The notes beneath the pieces were generated by a model. The model made no database searches and was not told the DNA's origin. It worked only from the letters and a program-made list of their open reading frames with translations. Below are positions 45,241 to 53,970 of a stretch of 64,000 bases of DNA, one piece after another. The first letter of the stretch is position 1. Each line of letters opens with the position of its first letter. The position numbers were made by a program, and so were the translations under genes. Origin of the DNA: Lachnospiraceae bacterium (GTDB taxonomy: Bacteria; Bacillota_A; Clostridia; Lachnospirales; Lachnospiraceae). Location: contig SFGN01000015.1 in assembly GCA_004556565.1 (NCBI GenBank), positions 1-64,000 of the forward strand. The letters are read 5' to 3'.

Positions 45241-46623
45241 TCAGCCTGGATATTTCTCAAGGAAACGCATGATAATGGTCGCACATTCCGCCCTGCTTGC
45301 ATTTCCCTGCGGATCTAATCTGGTTCCGTTGTCTTTACCCGTTATAATGCCTGTTCCTACCGCCCACTGCATCGCTTCCTGGGCAAAAACATTTACTTGA
45401 ACAGCATCCCGGTAATTCTCAAAAGATGCTTTCTGACTGACATCATAACCTTTATATTGTGCATAACGGTACATCATAACAGCCATCTGCTCCCTGTTGA
45501 TCTTATCTGCCGTTCCGAATTTTCCGGTGTTAGAATACCCGTTCACCACCCCGATACTGTTTGCCCATAGAACGGCGTCGGTATACCACAGACCTGCCGC
45601 AACATCCGGGAATTTTGCTTCATAAGTCATCAGCGGAGCCCCATTCATACGGTGCAGGATTACTGCAAACTGCGACCTGGCAACAGCCTGTCCCGGGGCA
45701 AATATTGTTGTATTTAATCCTGTCATCAATTTATTGTTGTAGACATATCTTACCGAATTCACAAACCAGTCCTGTGCACTCACATCATTAAACGGCATAC
45801 CTGTCCCGACTGTAACGGTCGTGACAAACATATGGTCATTCATGACATCATAATAATATACATCCACATGCTGTACCGTATCATTTCCCAGTGACGGGTC
45901 GTATCCTGAGCACATAGCGTCCGTAATCGGAAGATATGCCGTATCATGGCAGTCACAGTGGACTTCAAGTATCAGTCCCAGCGCCTCCATCTTACCATCC
46001 GGAGCAGAAGCTGCTCTGCTCTTCATCGATGAAACATTGATGCTTTGCACGGAACACCCCATTCCCGCAAACATCTGAACCCAGTTGTCCGTATAGCTGC
46101 CGCCTTTTACATAACCGACCCCGATATGAGAATACCCCATTCCGTCTTCATCAAGAATATTTGAGCGGTGCCCTACGCTGTTCATCCAACCGTCCATTAC
46201 ACTTTCAACATTCGGGAACCCGGCAGCGATATTTTCTCCCATCGACATCATCGGAACATTCGCTTCCTCAAGCGCCGTAAAGCATGACCTGCCGTCCGGC
46301 CGGTCATGGGAGAATAATGTGATCAGCTCATTCGCGCGGACTTCAGCGGCACTCTGAATATTGCTGTACATGGATAACGGGAATGTGTCGTTTGCCATAC
46401 GAATTTCATTAACCCAATATAAAATATCCCATTCCTCCGCATTACATATTCCCGGAATACTATAAGTTTCGACTGTTTCCGGTAATCCATAATCTTCTGC
46501 CAAAATCGGCTCCGGCATATTTGAAGAAACAGTGTCTTCAGCAGCCTGCACTGTTATCAGGCTGCCGATACACATAATAGTCACAAGTATACCGCAAATC
46601 AATTTTTTCATTGTCCTTCTCAT
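45241..46623 (-). CDS. CAP-domain protein with three SLH modules
   Basis: 460 residues. Signal peptide (1-28, ending VQA), CAP/SCP domain (about 70-190; LFSHDRPDG, GENIAAGF, WMNSVGHRSNIL), a short Ser/Met linker region with a HCDCHD motif, and three C-terminal SLH modules (about 285-460; FNDVSAQDWFVNSVRYVY and similar). Bacterial CAP proteins have little-understood roles at the wall, and the SLH modules bind secondary cell-wall polymer. It shares its anchor type with the two GH20 proteins of the window. The start could also be the second ATG four codons in. Confidence 0.9.
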   Translation of the reverse strand: MRRTMKKLICGILVTIMCIGSLITVQAAEDTVSSNMPEPILAEDYGLPETVETYSIPGICNAEEWDILYWVNEIRMANDTFPLSMYSNIQSAAEVRANELITLFSHDRPDGRSCFTALEEANVPMMSMGENIAAGFPNVESVMDGWMNSVGHRSNILDEDGMGYSHIGVGYVKGGSYTDNWVQMFAGMGCSVQSINVSSMKSRAASAPDGKMEALGLILEVHCDCHDTAYLPITDAMCSGYDPSLGNDTVQHVDVYYYDVMNDHMFVTTVTVGTGMPFNDVSAQDWFVNSVRYVYNNKLMTGLNTTIFAPGQAVARSQFAVILHRMNGAPLMTYEAKFPDVAAGLWYTDAVLWANSIGVVNGYSNTGKFGTADKINREQMAVMMYRYAQYKGYDVSQKASFENYRDAVQVNVFAQEAMQWAVGTGIITGKDNGTRLDPQGNASRAECATIIMRFLEKYPG

Positions 46624-46985
46624 TCCTTTCCTTTCGTTTTCTCTCTTCGTTCTATTGACTGTATATATAATAATTATACAATATATTTCACTGACTATTC
46701 AATATCATCTTCACACATGATTCCGGTCAATTATCAAGAAGAATATCAAACTATTTTGACATTATTCCGAAGACTCGTTGATTATTTTCTTTTTTCCGGT
46801 TTAATAGAAAAGTGACAGATGTAATATATATGATAAAGCTTATTTGGACTTGTGCTCGCCTTATGCGCCATACTTGACATTCGGAAACCACTCTGAAAGA
46901 GCTTTCAAGAACTGCTTTACAGCAGAATAAAAGTAAAACAAACAATTAAAACCTGATTTCACGCAAATTGAATTTTAACGAACAA

Positions 46986-47028
46986 GAGTGCCATATAATC
47001 TTCTTTCATAAGTGATCATATGGCACTC
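46986..47028 (-). terminator. Stem-loop after the second GH20 gene
   Basis: GAGTGCCATAT (46986-46996) pairs with ATATGGCACTC (47018-47028). On the minus strand it lies about 100 bases after the GH20 stop and is followed by TTGTT, so it is a probable weak terminator. The remaining 46624-46985 is AT-rich and should contain the promoter of the CAP-SLH gene; I see no supported gene in it. Confidence 0.6.
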
Positions 47029-47128
47029 CTTTATGATTTATTATGACTCTTTTTATGCCTTCACTTTCAGAGCTGCTTCAGTGCTTGGCAGTGTATGCAT
47101 CAGACGGATATGTGTGTAATATGTTCAA

Positions 47129-50100
47129 TTATTTAATATCCGTATACCGGCTGATGATCGTCGCACATTCCGCACGGCTTGTGCTGCCCTGCGGGTCGAG
47201 GATCTTCGGCTCATTACCTTTTCCGCTGATAATTCCCTTCGCGGTGCACCATTCCATCGCATCCTTTGCAAATGCCTGGACACTGCCTCCGTCCGGGAAG
47301 CTGCTTAAATCTTTTTCCTCGGAGGTATCCATTTTCTTATAATTTGCATAGCGGAACATCATCGTTGCCATCTGCTCACGGGTAATCGGATCGTTCGGGC
47401 CGAAATGTCCGTTACTTGTATAGCCGGTTACGATTCCGTTTTCCGCAGCCCAGATGACCGCTTCACTGTAAAACTGCCCTGCCGGGACATCCGGGAATTT
47501 GTTTGCATCAAATGCAACTTCCGGTGAACCCTCCATACGGTATACGATCACAGCGAACTGCGCCCTTACCAGCCCCTGTGCAGGTCCGAAGGTCGTCTCG
47601 TTGAGTCCTGTCATCAGCTCTTTTACATATACGTCGTATACATAATCATAGAACCAGTCATTTTCTGTAACATCCTTATATGGCAGACTTACAGGCGGTT
47701 CCGGATCTACCACCGGTGGTTCCGGTTCTTCTCCCGCAGCTTCATATGCATCCAGCTTCTCCTGAATGTTCTGAGCAAAAGCTTCTGCTTTTTCTGTCAC
47801 AGTAAACGGATTATCTAAAACTTTACCGGATATTTTCACCTGTTCAATCAGTGCCTGTGCCTCCGCCAGCTCACTTTCTTCCAGGTTATCCTGTTTAATC
47901 ACGCTTTCTGCCGCTGCAATTTTCTCCTTTAATGTGCTCTTATCAACTGTCTGGAATACCTCCAGTTCACGCACTGCGTAATAAGTTCCATTCCTTGTAA
48001 TGCCCTGCATCTTCACATAACGTGTGGTCTTCGGGGCATCCAGATTTATCGTACTTACGGCTGATGTATTTCCCGAAATTTCTTTTATACGCTCCCAGGT
48101 CTCGCCGTCTGAAGATATTTCAATCGCAAATGCTGATGCGTAATTGCTTCCTTCCCAGTTAACAACGACCTTATTAATTGACTTTTCTTCTCCCAGATCA
48201 ACCATCAGGTAGTCTGCATTGTTATTGGAGCTGAGCCAGTAAGAATTCGGATCTGTGGAAGTTCCGGTACTTCCTGTGTCTGTCTTATCACCGTCTGTCG
48301 CCTTCCATGCCGGATGCCGCTTCAGATCACCGCTGTTCAATGCCGGTGAACTTCCGAACCGCTCCGCATAGGCATTAGCGTTCAGAGCTACATTCACTTC
48401 TGTAACCTCCGATGCCTCCGCGCCTATCATATCAGGCTGCATTGCTTTATTATAAGCCTTGATATTTCCGATATATCCATGGAAATTCTTTCCGATTTCT
48501 TCCAGCGGGAATACAAAAGTGGTGAAATATTCATCAGACTTGCCGCTGTCATGTCCGCTGTCTGTTGAGTAGAACATTTTCACAAGCTCTCCGTCCACAT
48601 ATATCTTTGTATTCTGGAAAGTTCCCACAATCGTTACATTAACCGTCTTATCCGTTGGAATCTCATATCCGGAAGACTGTGTATAAAAACTTCTCTTTAT
48701 TGTAATATTTCCGTCACTTCCGTCTGCCTGCAGCCATCCGTCATATCCGGAGAACAGCAGAGAGTCTTCCGTATTTCCTGATGATGCCTTCACATCAAAG
48801 GATACGGTATACGGATAATCCAGAGTAGTAAGAGGCGTCGTCATCACGGTCGTTCCGTCAAATTTTACCATTGATTTTCCATCTTCCGTTACGATTTCTC
48901 CGTTGGTGATGACTGCATCATATCCGTTTCCGCTTTCATCTGTTACCGTGATTTTTTTGCCTTCTGTTTTCGTTTCCGTCAGGTCATAATCTACGACAAC
49001 TTCACTTTCACTCTTGATATTTTTTGCAATTTCTGTTCCCGGTCCTTCTTTTAATCTGTCAAACGTCTGCTGATAATCAATATATTCATCATCCTCATCA
49101 GTGCCGCCCCAGGTCTTTTCTGCTGTAATCGCAACTGCGCGCAGCATTCTTTCATGAGTATCTGCTTCTGTGATACCTTCACGGAATTCATCTCCCCAGA
49201 GAGCTGCCTTCGCTCCGAGAAGAAGCGGCTCCCCAACGTCTGCCGTTGCGCGCGGGCTGGTAATCTGATTGAAAATTGTCGGATCCCAATATTTAAACAG
49301 ATATTCTTCTCCGACCATATCCTTGTGGTCGCGCCCCGGCGTGGTATACAGATACTGCTGCGGGACATTTACCACGCGGTATCCTTCTTCCATACGTGCG
49401 ATCGGGTCTTCCTCGTAAGTTGCCCATACATCCAGGACAATGTTGTCAGGAGATATCTCTGTCGTACCCGGGAAGAGAAGCTGCGCTCCCCACATACGTG
49501 CGGTTTTTCCATATGATTCCATCAGATCAGAAAGGAAATTTACATATTTGCGGAATGCTTCCGGATTACTCTTATCCCAGTACTCATCCGCACCTACATG
49601 AACCGTGTCACTTGTAAATACCGGGTCATCTCCGCCCAGATAATCGTCATAAAGCTCCTCTATGAATCTTCTCGCCCGGAGAGCATTTTCCCTCTCTGCG
49701 ACATTGGAGGATTCGGTATCCAGCGCAAGCATCTGCCTGTTGTTCGCCGCAGAACTGGTTGTCGTATTGATTGGTCCAAGCCATTCAATATTATCCGGAT
49801 TTTCATTTGCATAATTAATGTACGCCGTAGAATGGGACGGTGTATCCAGCTCGGCCAGAAGATCAATTCCTCTGCTGTTGGCCAGTTTCTCCAGCTCGCG
49901 GAATTCATCCTTTGTATAGAACGGATCTGCATATTCCTCGTTAAAATAATCAAATTTATCTCCTGTATATACATTGTTGTCCGTTAGGCTCGGGAACGTA
50001 TCACTTTCCAGCCTGTGAACACCTGTCCATGAACTCCAGTTCGTCGCAAGCGCTTCTGAATTATAATCAAAATCATCATTCAGATGCAGATGGAATTCAT

Positions 50101-52054
50101 CCATCTTATACCAGGTCAGGATCTTCGTGTAATCCTTAAGATACTGCAGCCTGTGAGGGATTCGTCCTACGTCAAACATCACGCCTCGGATTTCATAATC
50201 CGGATAATCACGAATCACACCACACGGAACATTGTCATTTCCGTCATCCTGCCATAAAATCTGCTCAACTGTAATTGTTCCGTAAAGACAGCCTGTATAG
50301 GTTGAGCTGTAAATTTTTATTCCATTTTCACTTGTCACAAGAAGATAACCTTCTTCTCCGACTTCGTATGTATCCTGCGACTGTGACTCGATGTAAATAT
50401 CGTCCTCATCCCCGGATGTTCCGGATACGATCGGCAGTGTTCTTCCACTGATTTCCGTCAGATCCTCCTGCATATTTTCCGCTGCTGCCTGAAGCCCCAC
50501 ATTCGCCGCATCATTTATCACGATTCTTGATGCATCCGTCAGAGTAAATGTCCCCTCATATCCATACCACTCCTGGAGGGACGGAATGACTTCCGGCTCT
50601 TCATTCGGATTGTTCACCTCAGGGAACAGATCCGGATAAAAACTGTTCTTAGACGGAACCACTACATCAAAATTCCGTCTGGCCTTATCCTCTTCATCTA
50701 TAGTACTTTTTACTTCCACAAGAAGAGTGACCTTCTGGTCTCCGATATTATGGGAAACGATCGTTCCGTCATTGGAAATAATATTCTCTTTTTCACTTCC
50801 CACAACCGCAATTTCATATCCTGCTGCCACTTCAGGAAGTGTGATCTTTGTATCCTGAACGGACGGTGACTGGATCGCCGCGATGGAATTCAGAACTCCG
50901 CTTGCAGAATCTGCCTGAATACCTGTCACTTTAATATCTTGAATCAAAAATGTTCCCGCACTGACACTCTTGTCAAATCCGAAATATCCCGGTGTCAGAA
51001 GCGGAGAACCGCTCATGGTATCGGAAAAAATCTGAACATCATTGACCCACAAAGTAACTTTATTTCCGACCAGCTTAACTTTGATATGAGCCTCTGTATT
51101 TGCCGAAAGCGTCGTCGTGCTGCTGTGGATTGTCCCCCACGTGTTGGAACCGTTTTTCCAGTATTCCCAGAACCAGCTGCCGCTTCCGTTTTCTGTTCCG
51201 ACATAAAGCTTGTTATTTTCGTCCGTGGCACGCATGATCAGCCCAAAACGTACTCCGTCCTGCTGCGGAACTACTGTCGCCTCAAAAATACCATCTGCTG
51301 CCTGCTGTGTGATATTTTTGTCTACGACTCCGGCTCTCTGCGTACTGTAAGCAATTTTCAGGGCTGAATCCGCTGCCGTTATTGAAGCTGCAGTTCCGTA
51401 TAAAGCCTCGATCCCTTCAATATTGCCGTCCGCAAAGTTTCTGCTGTACTCAAAAGTAGTCTGATCCTCCGGCTCTGAAATAATTCCTTCCTGCGTTCCC
51501 ATAATCTCGATTTCTGTAATGGAAACCCCTGTTCCGCCTGCATTGACATTTACCTTTTCAAAGTAAAAACGTACATAACGTTTCAACTCCGTCACATCGG
51601 TAAATGTATCTGTCGGGTCATCACTCAGGCTTCCACTGGCACGTTCAATCGACTTCACAGTCACCCATTCCGTGTCTGCCGTATTCGTGTCCGCCGTCTG
51701 AATCTGATACTTGGCTGCCCACACTTTTTTGTAAAAATAAATGCTCAGGCTTGTCACCTGCGTTTTCTCTGCCGCCAGGTCAATCACCAGCCACTGCGGT
51801 GTCTGTGTATCTGTTTCTGTTGTTGACGATGTTTTCATCGCATTACAGGACCATCTGGTCGTGCTGCTTCCGTCGACCACCTGGTCTCCTGTGTTCCCCG
51901 GCATGGCTGACTCCACGCTGGATACTGTTACCGTTTTTCCTGACGCCACATTTGCATCCTCCGCCCTGACAATTCCGCCGGGGAGATAAATGCTTCCAAA
52001 CAGCATGGCTGCCGCCAGGAGAAAACTTAAGATTTTTCTTCCTTCTCTCATCAT
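47129..52054 (-). CDS. SLH-anchored multidomain GH20 beta-N-acetylhexosaminidase
   Basis: 1641 residues. Signal peptide (1-31), an F5/8-type-C domain (about 35-185), a concanavalin-like domain of the DUF1080 kind (about 205-380), an Ig-like bridge, a GH20b domain (about 500-620), and a GH20 barrel with HLHLNDDFDY and the Asp-Glu pair of HVGADEYWD (about 821). A LamG-like domain, a second F5/8-type-C domain, a helical linker, a Pro/Glu hinge and three SLH modules (about 1455-1641) follow. The SLH block is nearly the same as in the 1622-residue GH20 protein, so the two are paralogues that differ mainly in N-terminal binding domains and barrel sequence. Probably attacks beta-linked GlcNAc/GalNAc or lacto-N-biose ends on host glycans. 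Confidence 0.93.
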   Translation of the reverse strand: MMREGRKILSFLLAAAMLFGSIYLPGGIVRAEDANVASGKTVTVSSVESAMPGNTGDQVVDGSSTTRWSCNAMKTSSTTETDTQTPQWLVIDLAAEKTQVTSLSIYFYKKVWAAKYQIQTADTNTADTEWVTVKSIERASGSLSDDPTDTFTDVTELKRYVRFYFEKVNVNAGGTGVSITEIEIMGTQEGIISEPEDQTTFEYSRNFADGNIEGIEALYGTAASITAADSALKIAYSTQRAGVVDKNITQQAADGIFEATVVPQQDGVRFGLIMRATDENNKLYVGTENGSGSWFWEYWKNGSNTWGTIHSSTTTLSANTEAHIKVKLVGNKVTLWVNDVQIFSDTMSGSPLLTPGYFGFDKSVSAGTFLIQDIKVTGIQADSASGVLNSIAAIQSPSVQDTKITLPEVAAGYEIAVVGSEKENIISNDGTIVSHNIGDQKVTLLVEVKSTIDEEDKARRNFDVVVPSKNSFYPDLFPEVNNPNEEPEVIPSLQEWYGYEGTFTLTDASRIVINDAANVGLQAAAENMQEDLTEISGRTLPIVSGTSGDEDDIYIESQSQDTYEVGEEGYLLVTSENGIKIYSSTYTGCLYGTITVEQILWQDDGNDNVPCGVIRDYPDYEIRGVMFDVGRIPHRLQYLKDYTKILTWYKMDEFHLHLNDDFDYNSEALATNWSSWTGVHRLESDTFPSLTDNNVYTGDKFDYFNEEYADPFYTKDEFRELEKLANSRGIDLLAELDTPSHSTAYINYANENPDNIEWLGPINTTTSSAANNRQMLALDTESSNVAERENALRARRFIEELYDDYLGGDDPVFTSDTVHVGADEYWDKSNPEAFRKYVNFLSDLMESYGKTARMWGAQLLFPGTTEISPDNIVLDVWATYEEDPIARMEEGYRVVNVPQQYLYTTPGRDHKDMVGEEYLFKYWDPTIFNQITSPRATADVGEPLLLGAKAALWGDEFREGITEADTHERMLRAVAITAEKTWGGTDEDDEYIDYQQTFDRLKEGPGTEIAKNIKSESEVVVDYDLTETKTEGKKITVTDESGNGYDAVITNGEIVTEDGKSMVKFDGTTVMTTPLTTLDYPYTVSFDVKASSGNTEDSLLFSGYDGWLQADGSDGNITIKRSFYTQSSGYEIPTDKTVNVTIVGTFQNTKIYVDGELVKMFYSTDSGHDSGKSDEYFTTFVFPLEEIGKNFHGYIGNIKAYNKAMQPDMIGAEASEVTEVNVALNANAYAERFGSSPALNSGDLKRHPAWKATDGDKTDTGSTGTSTDPNSYWLSSNNNADYLMVDLGEEKSINKVVVNWEGSNYASAFAIEISSDGETWERIKEISGNTSAVSTINLDAPKTTRYVKMQGITRNGTYYAVRELEVFQTVDKSTLKEKIAAAESVIKQDNLEESELAEAQALIEQVKISGKVLDNPFTVTEKAEAFAQNIQEKLDAYEAAGEEPEPPVVDPEPPVSLPYKDVTENDWFYDYVYDVYVKELMTGLNETTFGPAQGLVRAQFAVIVYRMEGSPEVAFDANKFPDVPAGQFYSEAVIWAAENGIVTGYTSNGHFGPNDPITREQMATMMFRYANYKKMDTSEEKDLSSFPDGGSVQAFAKDAMEWCTAKGIISGKGNEPKILDPQGSTSRAECATIISRYTDIK

Positions 52055-52175
52055 ACTTTTTCCTCCTTGTTATTTTTCACAAAATTTCCTTCCATTTTGT
52101 AAACTGATTATACCATTTTAACATTATTATGTCTTGAGTTTTATGTCTCTTATTGTAATTTTCCTCGTCGCCATA

Positions 52176-52221
52176 ACAAAAAAATCCACAGCAAACATAT
52201 TTCCATGCTCACTGTGGATTT
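52176..52221 (-). terminator. Terminator of the hemerythrin gene
   Basis: AAATCCACAG (52182-52191) pairs with CTGTGGATTT (52212-52221). Read on the minus strand, the stem is followed by a run of seven T. Confidence 0.88.
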
Positions 52222-52304
52222 ACTGCCATGTAATGTAATTTTATTCTGAAGTCCCGGCATAGTACATACAGCCGGCTAAATCCTTCATTCCATCCACTGA
52301 TTTA

Positions 52305-52718
52305 TTATTTGTCAGCTTTCTCCTGAACGTAAGCAGCTAATGCCTGATCCATATTTTTAATGTGATCAAACAGCCAGTCAACCACGTTTTTCTGAACCGC
52401 CGCCACAAATGCTTCTGACGGTCCTTCTTCCTCGATCAGCATCTCATGAAGCTCTTCCACGGCTTTTTTGAATTCTGCATGTTTCTCTTTATGCCCTTCA
52501 ATTGCAGGGTAGGAAACTTCTTCCTGAAGCTTCTCTTCCTCGCCGAAATGGAACTCCGTATAATCTGCCAGATAATCCAGCACCTTAATTGCTTCAATTT
52601 TTCCGCCGCCCTGTTCACAGCAAGTCATAAGACCATCAATCTTGCCGATCAGCTCTTTATGCTGCCCATCAATCATGTCGTTTCCGGTTACCAGGCTTTT
52701 ATCAAATTCTATTTTCAT
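52305..52718 (-). CDS. Bacteriohemerythrin
   Basis: 137 residues, close to the single-domain family length. The di-iron ligands are all present in order: GQHKEL, HFGEEE (His and Glu), HKEKHAEF (two His) and HIKNMD (His plus Asp). These cytoplasmic four-helix proteins bind oxygen reversibly and in strict anaerobes serve oxygen sensing or scavenging. It has its own GGAGGATAAC-type site and its own terminator, so it is monocistronic. Confidence 0.95.
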   Translation of the reverse strand: MKIEFDKSLVTGNDMIDGQHKELIGKIDGLMTCCEQGGGKIEAIKVLDYLADYTEFHFGEEEKLQEEVSYPAIEGHKEKHAEFKKAVEELHEMLIEEEGPSEAFVAAVQKNVVDWLFDHIKNMDQALAAYVQEKADK

Positions 52719-52829
52719 TGTTATCCTCCTCTTATTATTTACTTTCCGATTTATATTTGCTTTTATATCGCTTTTCTATAATATTAACGCAATTTCCCTA
52801 TATAATCAATGAAAACTTTCACAAACTTA

Positions 52830-53897
52830 TCAATATGCCCGGTCAGCAAAGATGTCCAACAACTCATCATAAACGAATTCTACAGAAGCATGGCGAACCG
52901 CATTTCGCCCGATATTTCCGAAATATTTCGTCCGACTCCATTTTTCATCGCCGACTACAAATCCAAAGCAAACCATTCCTACCGGCTTATCAGCCGTAGC
53001 TCCGCCCGGCCCGGCTATACCGGAAATGCCGATCCCGACCTCGCAATTCATTTCCCGAGTGATTCCTGCTGCCATAGCAGATGCAACTTCCTCACTGACT
53101 ACACCATGACTTTGAATCATTTCCTCAGGGACATGAAGATACTTCATCTTTATCTCATTCGCATATGTCACCATTGAGCCGTCAATAACCCCGGAAGCCG
53201 ATGCCACATTAATTAAGCGCGCCGCCGCAAGGCCGCCGGTACATGACTCTGCAAAAGCAATATGAAGCCCTTTTTCTGTCAGAATGCGTACCAGCTTTTC
53301 CTCTTTAGACTCCGGTATCGCAATACTATGCCCTTGAGAAGTATGCACCCTTCTGACTAATGCTTCGATATCGGCTTTTGTGTTTATCTTTTCCCCGCAA
53401 ATGTTGTTTTCCCCAATCAAATGCTGAAGGCTTAAGATTCCTGCATTATGATAGTCAGCCCCGCCGGAAGAGCCACAGTAGGAGCTTAATACAAGCGGCC
53501 GGATGCCCATTTCAAACAAATCCGCGGCACTTGACAGGACACAGCACTCTGTATCCACCCCGACTACAAAGACATACTCCGGCAGGCTTCCCTCGTTCAA
53601 TTCTTTCAGTGCCTGCAGTAAATCCCCGTTCACCGCAGAGTATTGCGTTTTTTCTACGACCCGGTCTGCATAAGACTTCACATTTCCGGCTAACTGCTGT
53701 TCCTCTTCCGTAAGCAGCGACTCCCATCCCATCAGTTCGATAATCGGACTATGAGGATAATTGGAATATTTTGCCGCTATCACAGCGTCAAACACCCTTA
53801 ATTGCAGCAGACCGTCAATTGCCCCGCAGGTATCTTTAGTCATGTCGTTTCCAATAAAACCTTTCTGGATATCAACAACCACTAAAATATTCTTCAT
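52830..53897 (-). CDS. Isochorismatase-like hydrolase fused to CinA C-terminal (NMN deamidase) domain
   Basis: 355 residues with two domains usually encoded separately. Residues 1-170 are an isochorismatase/nicotinamidase-like cysteine hydrolase: Asp9 in VVDIQKGF, Lys in VEKTQYSA and the nucleophile in GVDTECCV. The Asp-x-His metal site of true nicotinamidases is not obvious. Residues about 195-350 are a CinA C-terminal/PncC domain with the signatures ESCTGGLAA and GISGIAGPGGAT. PncC converts NMN to nicotinate mononucleotide, so the fusion may combine two pyridine-nucleotide amidase steps of NAD salvage. That is inference, because the first domain's substrate is not certain. Single gene with no close partner. 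Confidence 0.9.
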   Translation of the reverse strand: MKNILVVVDIQKGFIGNDMTKDTCGAIDGLLQLRVFDAVIAAKYSNYPHSPIIELMGWESLLTEEEQQLAGNVKSYADRVVEKTQYSAVNGDLLQALKELNEGSLPEYVFVVGVDTECCVLSSAADLFEMGIRPLVLSSYCGSSGGADYHNAGILSLQHLIGENNICGEKINTKADIEALVRRVHTSQGHSIAIPESKEEKLVRILTEKGLHIAFAESCTGGLAAARLINVASASGVIDGSMVTYANEIKMKYLHVPEEMIQSHGVVSEEVASAMAAGITREMNCEVGIGISGIAGPGGATADKPVGMVCFGFVVGDEKWSRTKYFGNIGRNAVRHASVEFVYDELLDIFADRAY

Positions 53898-53970
53898 AGA
53901 ATCATCTTCCTTTCTTACCTGCTCTTTATCTGAACATTAAACTTCCTCACTGTTGTTCTTATAATGTCCA

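Noticed and set aside
46751..46945. 64-residue minus-strand frame between the CAP-SLH and GH20 genes
   Set aside because: No convincing ribosome binding site, no family and low-complexity composition; more likely an untranslated region.
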